A DNA stretch of 64,000 bases from Streptococcus oriscaviae (lineage in GTDB: Bacteria; Bacillota; Bacilli; Lactobacillales; Streptococcaceae). The DNA is taken from positions 2,108,001 through 2,172,000 of the forward strand of contig NZ_CP073084.1 in NCBI RefSeq assembly GCF_018137985.1, read 5' to 3'. The notes below the pieces were generated by a model. It saw only the letters and a list, made by a program, of their open reading frames with translations. It searched no databases and was not told the DNA's origin. Positions within the stretch are counted from its first letter, which is position 1. Each line of letters starts with the position of its first letter. Below, one piece after another: positions 61,389 through 64,000 of the stretch. The position numbers and the translations under genes are program-made.

Positions 61389-64000
61389 ATGAAAATGAAA
61401 CTGAAAAAGAAAAATAAGACCATTTTAGGCCTCCTGTCAATTGTGATTGCTATCTTCCTTTTTTCTCCTGCAAAGTCGGAGGCTCAAGATAGTACATCCT
61501 CAAGTAGGGTAAGTTATTCCTTTGCAGAAAAATCCAGTATTCCAGAGGAACATTTGCGTCTGTTAAAGGAAGGTTTTCCTACGGAAATTGCCAAGGCAGA
61601 TGAGGAAAAATTCATTTTGGTTTACCAAATGAAGGAAACTTCTCCTTCGTCGGGTACAACAGTGGAAATGACAGATAACTCAAAGGAAACGACAAGTAGT
61701 GAAGAGGCGACTAAGCTAGTTGGACATTTGCCAAATACTAGTGATAGTAACACAGCCCCTCTTGTTTTTATGGGGGTAGGTCTTCTTGTTTCAGTTATCT
61801 ACATGGCTTTAGTTAATCGTAAAGCGAATCGCTTTATTTGGTTAATTGTACTTTCTGGAGTGGGGTTATCTGCCTACTATTCGCTTCACATATCAGCTCA
61901 ATCATCTATTTTGAAGGATGTCGTTGTGAAGTATGTACCTAAAGGTCAGTCTATGGTATATAAACCGGAATCAATTGAGGGATACGACTACATTGGTTAT
62001 ATTTACTTTGTACCATCTTTACCAGTTCAACCGGAGAGGGTCGAAATTACTTCCGAGGAATCCAGGACGAGTGTGACAACAACTACTAGCGAACCCCTAA
62101 CTATAAGTTCGATTACCACAACAAGCGAAGAACCCTCGACAAGCACTACGACCATTGAGGAGCCGACAACCAGCACCAGCACTACGACCATTGAGGAGCC
62201 GACAACCAGCACCAGCACTGCGACTATTGAGGAGCCGACAACCAGCACCAGCACTACGACCATTGAGGAGCCGACAACCAGCACCAGCACTGCAACTATT
62301 GAGGAGTCGACAGCCAGCACCAGCACTACGACCATTGAGGAGCCAACAGCCAGCACCAGCACTACAACAAGTGAGGAGCCGACAACCAGCACCAGCACTA
62401 CAACAAGTGAGGAGCCGACAACCAGCACCAGCACTACGACCATTGAGGAGCCGACAACCAGCACCAGCACTACGACCATTGAGGAGCTGACAACCAGCAC
62501 CAGCACTACAACAAGTGAGGAGCCGACAACCAGCACCAGCACTACGACCATTGAGGAGCTGACAACCAGCACCAGCACTACAACAAGTGAGGAGCCGACA
62601 ACCGGCACCAGCACTACAACAAGTGAGGAGCCGACAACCAGCACCAGCACTACAACAAGTGAGGAGCCGACAACCAGCACCAGCACTACGACCATTGAGG
62701 AGCTGACAACCAGCACCAGCACTACAACAAGTGAGGAGCCAACAACCAGCACCAGCACTACGACGAGTGAGGAACCAACAACCAGCACCACAACAACTAG
62801 TGAAGAGCCTCAAATTCCGTCGGAAGAGCCAAAAGGTAAGGTTCGTGTTAATTATTACCTCCTTGAGATTGTAAATGGTGAAGGAGGGGTATTAATAGGT
62901 GACGACTTTGTCATGCCAGGCTTTAGTATGGAGATGGGTTACGCACCAACAATGGTGGCTCCACCTACATTGTTGGAAGGGAAAATTGGTTCAGGTTATG
63001 AAGTGCTGCCACTAGAAATCAAGGGGTTTACACTTTATGATTCCTACAATGAAGTAATAAGGGGAGAATTCAAGGACGAACTAACGGAAATAGATTTCTA
63101 CTATAGCATCAATAAAGGTAGTGACTACCAAGAGGGTTATGTCGCTGCTAACTTTCTGTTAGAAGATGGAACAGCTTTTGCACTGAAGAGATATATGGCT
63201 GGGCTGGTTGGTTTACCATATGATGTGCCTATTCCTCAACTAGATAATTATCAGTTTATCAAAATTGATGGACCTGCGACGGGTTACTATAGTAAGGAAG
63301 ATATTCCAGAAGTTTCGCTGACCTATAAAGATATTCGCAATACCTCTTTGACAGTTCTTCATCTGACAGAGGATGGGCAAGAATTGGGTCGAGAGGTAAT
63401 TCGAGGAGTCGCGGGTAAAAAATACTCATTAGAGCGTGTTTATCCTGTCTATCATTATTTTTATAGTTTCGTAGGTATTGAAGGCGGAGAAAGAACAGGA
63501 CGATTTACAGAAGAACCCCAGACAGTCGTTTATCGCTACAACTATGCATTCTCAGAAGGTGTAGTTAAGATTAATTATTTAAACCAAAAAGGCGATGGCA
63601 TCTACCTTTCTGGAGGGGAACCAACCAGTGTTTCAGGTCCCTTTGATACCAATTACACTATTGAACCGTTCCAGGGGAATGACTATTATGAACTTACACA
63701 TACTGAAGGAGATTTGACAGGTACCTTTGATCGGAAACCGAGAGAAGTTAATTTCTATTATCGGGAAAGAGGACCGGCAGAGGTGACAGTAAACTATCTC
63801 ACCGAAGATAATCAGTTGTTAAAATCTAGAACATTAAAAGGGAAGAATGGTCTCCCGTACTCAGTTGATACAGCATACAGCGATGGATATGAATTGGTTC
63901 GCCATGAGGGAGAACTTTCTGGTGTCTACTCTAGTGAACAAGCTAAAACAGTGACACTTTACTACCGAGAGCTTCCAGAAGCAGGGCCTGTTACAGTTAA
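61389..64000 (+). CDS. Large MucBP-domain surface protein (3' end beyond window)
   Basis: Partial; the frame stays open from ATG 61389 to the window end (870 codons). Order: signal peptide (about 8-31), short outer region (FAEKSSIPEEHLRLLKEGFP), LPNTS at residues 114-118 followed by a hydrophobic helix and NRK, a second helix (about 150-170), a YVPKGQSMVYKPESIEGYDY module, a Ser/Thr stalk of 17 12-residue repeats (62157-62768), then MucBP-like modules (VRVNYYL, VKINYLNQKGD, VTVNYLTEDNQ). MucBP domains bind mucins or form adhesin stalks. An internal sorting-type motif plus two helices in an N-terminal region is unusual. A C-terminal LPxTG would be expected past the window. Only a weak GTGAG precedes the ATG. 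Confidence 0.85.
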   Translation, partial: MKMKLKKKNKTILGLLSIVIAIFLFSPAKSEAQDSTSSSRVSYSFAEKSSIPEEHLRLLKEGFPTEIAKADEEKFILVYQMKETSPSSGTTVEMTDNSKETTSSEEATKLVGHLPNTSDSNTAPLVFMGVGLLVSVIYMALVNRKANRFIWLIVLSGVGLSAYYSLHISAQSSILKDVVVKYVPKGQSMVYKPESIEGYDYIGYIYFVPSLPVQPERVEITSEESRTSVTTTTSEPLTISSITTTSEEPSTSTTTIEEPTTSTSTTTIEEPTTSTSTATIEEPTTSTSTTTIEEPTTSTSTATIEESTASTSTTTIEEPTASTSTTTSEEPTTSTSTTTSEEPTTSTSTTTIEEPTTSTSTTTIEELTTSTSTTTSEEPTTSTSTTTIEELTTSTSTTTSEEPTTGTSTTTSEEPTTSTSTTTSEEPTTSTSTTTIEELTTSTSTTTSEEPTTSTSTTTSEEPTTSTTTTSEEPQIPSEEPKGKVRVNYYLLEIVNGEGGVLIGDDFVMPGFSMEMGYAPTMVAPPTLLEGKIGSGYEVLPLEIKGFTLYDSYNEVIRGEFKDELTEIDFYYSINKGSDYQEGYVAANFLLEDGTAFALKRYMAGLVGLPYDVPIPQLDNYQFIKIDGPATGYYSKEDIPEVSLTYKDIRNTSLTVLHLTEDGQELGREVIRGVAGKKYSLERVYPVYHYFYSFVGIEGGERTGRFTEEPQTVVYRYNYAFSEGVVKINYLNQKGDGIYLSGGEPTSVSGPFDTNYTIEPFQGNDYYELTHTEGDLTGTFDRKPREVNFYYRERGPAEVTVNYLTEDNQLLKSRTLKGKNGLPYSVDTAYSDGYELVRHEGELSGVYSSEQAKTVTLYYRELPEAGPVTV
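62157..62801 (+). repeat. 36-bp tandem repeat encoding a Ser/Thr stalk
   Basis: Seventeen in-frame 36-bp units (62157-62768) plus one 33-bp unit (62769-62801). Each encodes EEPTTSTSTTT(I/S) with few variants (EEL, EES, TAS, TGT, TAT). Units alternate mainly between ATT and AGT at the last codon, so higher-order duplication has occurred. Confidence 0.95.

Noticed and set aside
62157..62801. CRISPR-like periodic repeats
   Set aside because: Units are contiguous without spacers and in frame with an adhesin; they are a protein stalk.
62027..62813. Long minus-strand and alternate-frame ORFs of 110-254 codons
   Set aside because: They are shadows of the 36-bp tandem repeat; the products are simple Val/Ser or Gly/Cys repeats, with no ribosome site.

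Overview
The window looks like a chromosomal segment of a low-GC Gram-positive coccus, most likely Streptococcus suis or a very close relative. The evidence is the streptococcal housekeeping set (ddl, murF, prfC, cshA, lysS, ftsW-ppc, tuf, tpiA), a complete streptococcal hyaluronan-use locus with RegR, YSIRK/LPxTG-type surface proteins, an AdcR-type zinc box, and strong AGGAGG ribosome sites. The species is inferred from gene content; no database was searched. No rRNA, tRNA, CRISPR array, prophage or intact IS element is visible.

Layout. 0-6.9 kb: cell-wall precursor genes (ddl, murF), an OsmC-like protein, two membrane proteins and release factor 3. 7-9.5 kb: a zinc-box-controlled lipoprotein with histidine triads and leucine-rich repeats. 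9.7-23.8 kb: two tandem operons plus regR that cover hyaluronan use from surface lyase through PTS import and unsaturated glucuronyl hydrolase to KDG kinase and KDPG aldolase. 24-35 kb: CshA helicase, a truncated bacteriocin-type membrane protein between 46-bp direct repeats, an acetyltransferase, a quinone/azo reductase, lysS and a minus-strand cluster ending with a TPP-riboswitch-controlled thiamine transporter, then a GH25 protein and an ECF S component with a DUF4430 lipoprotein. 35-43 kb: ftsW, ppc, a sigma-70-family/anti-sigma pair, and a GH13 maltodextrin hydrolase.

43-54 kb: tuf and tpiA are separated by about 4.5 kb of accessory DNA (membrane protein/XRE/zinc-ribbon operon and a CHAP-ricin-Big2-wall-binding protein). 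tpiA is followed by a 1443-residue GH25 muramidase with ten Bsp-like repeats. 54-61 kb: a HAD phosphatase, an HD phosphohydrolase, a TSUP permease, a DUF1934 protein and a P-type ATPase behind a yybP-ykoY (Mn2+) riboswitch. 61-64 kb: the start of a large MucBP adhesin with a 36-bp-repeat Ser/Thr stalk; it runs off the window.

The most unusual points are: (1) a sigma-70-family/anti-sigma pair, rare in streptococci, with an ECF-like promoter directly before it and no canonical start codon after its strong ribosome site; (2) two accessory membrane-protein genes each bracketed by direct repeats of the host intergenic sequence; (3) an adhesin with an LPNTS sorting-like segment inside its N-terminal part; (4) short leader ORFs before prfC and cshA that suggest translational attenuation.
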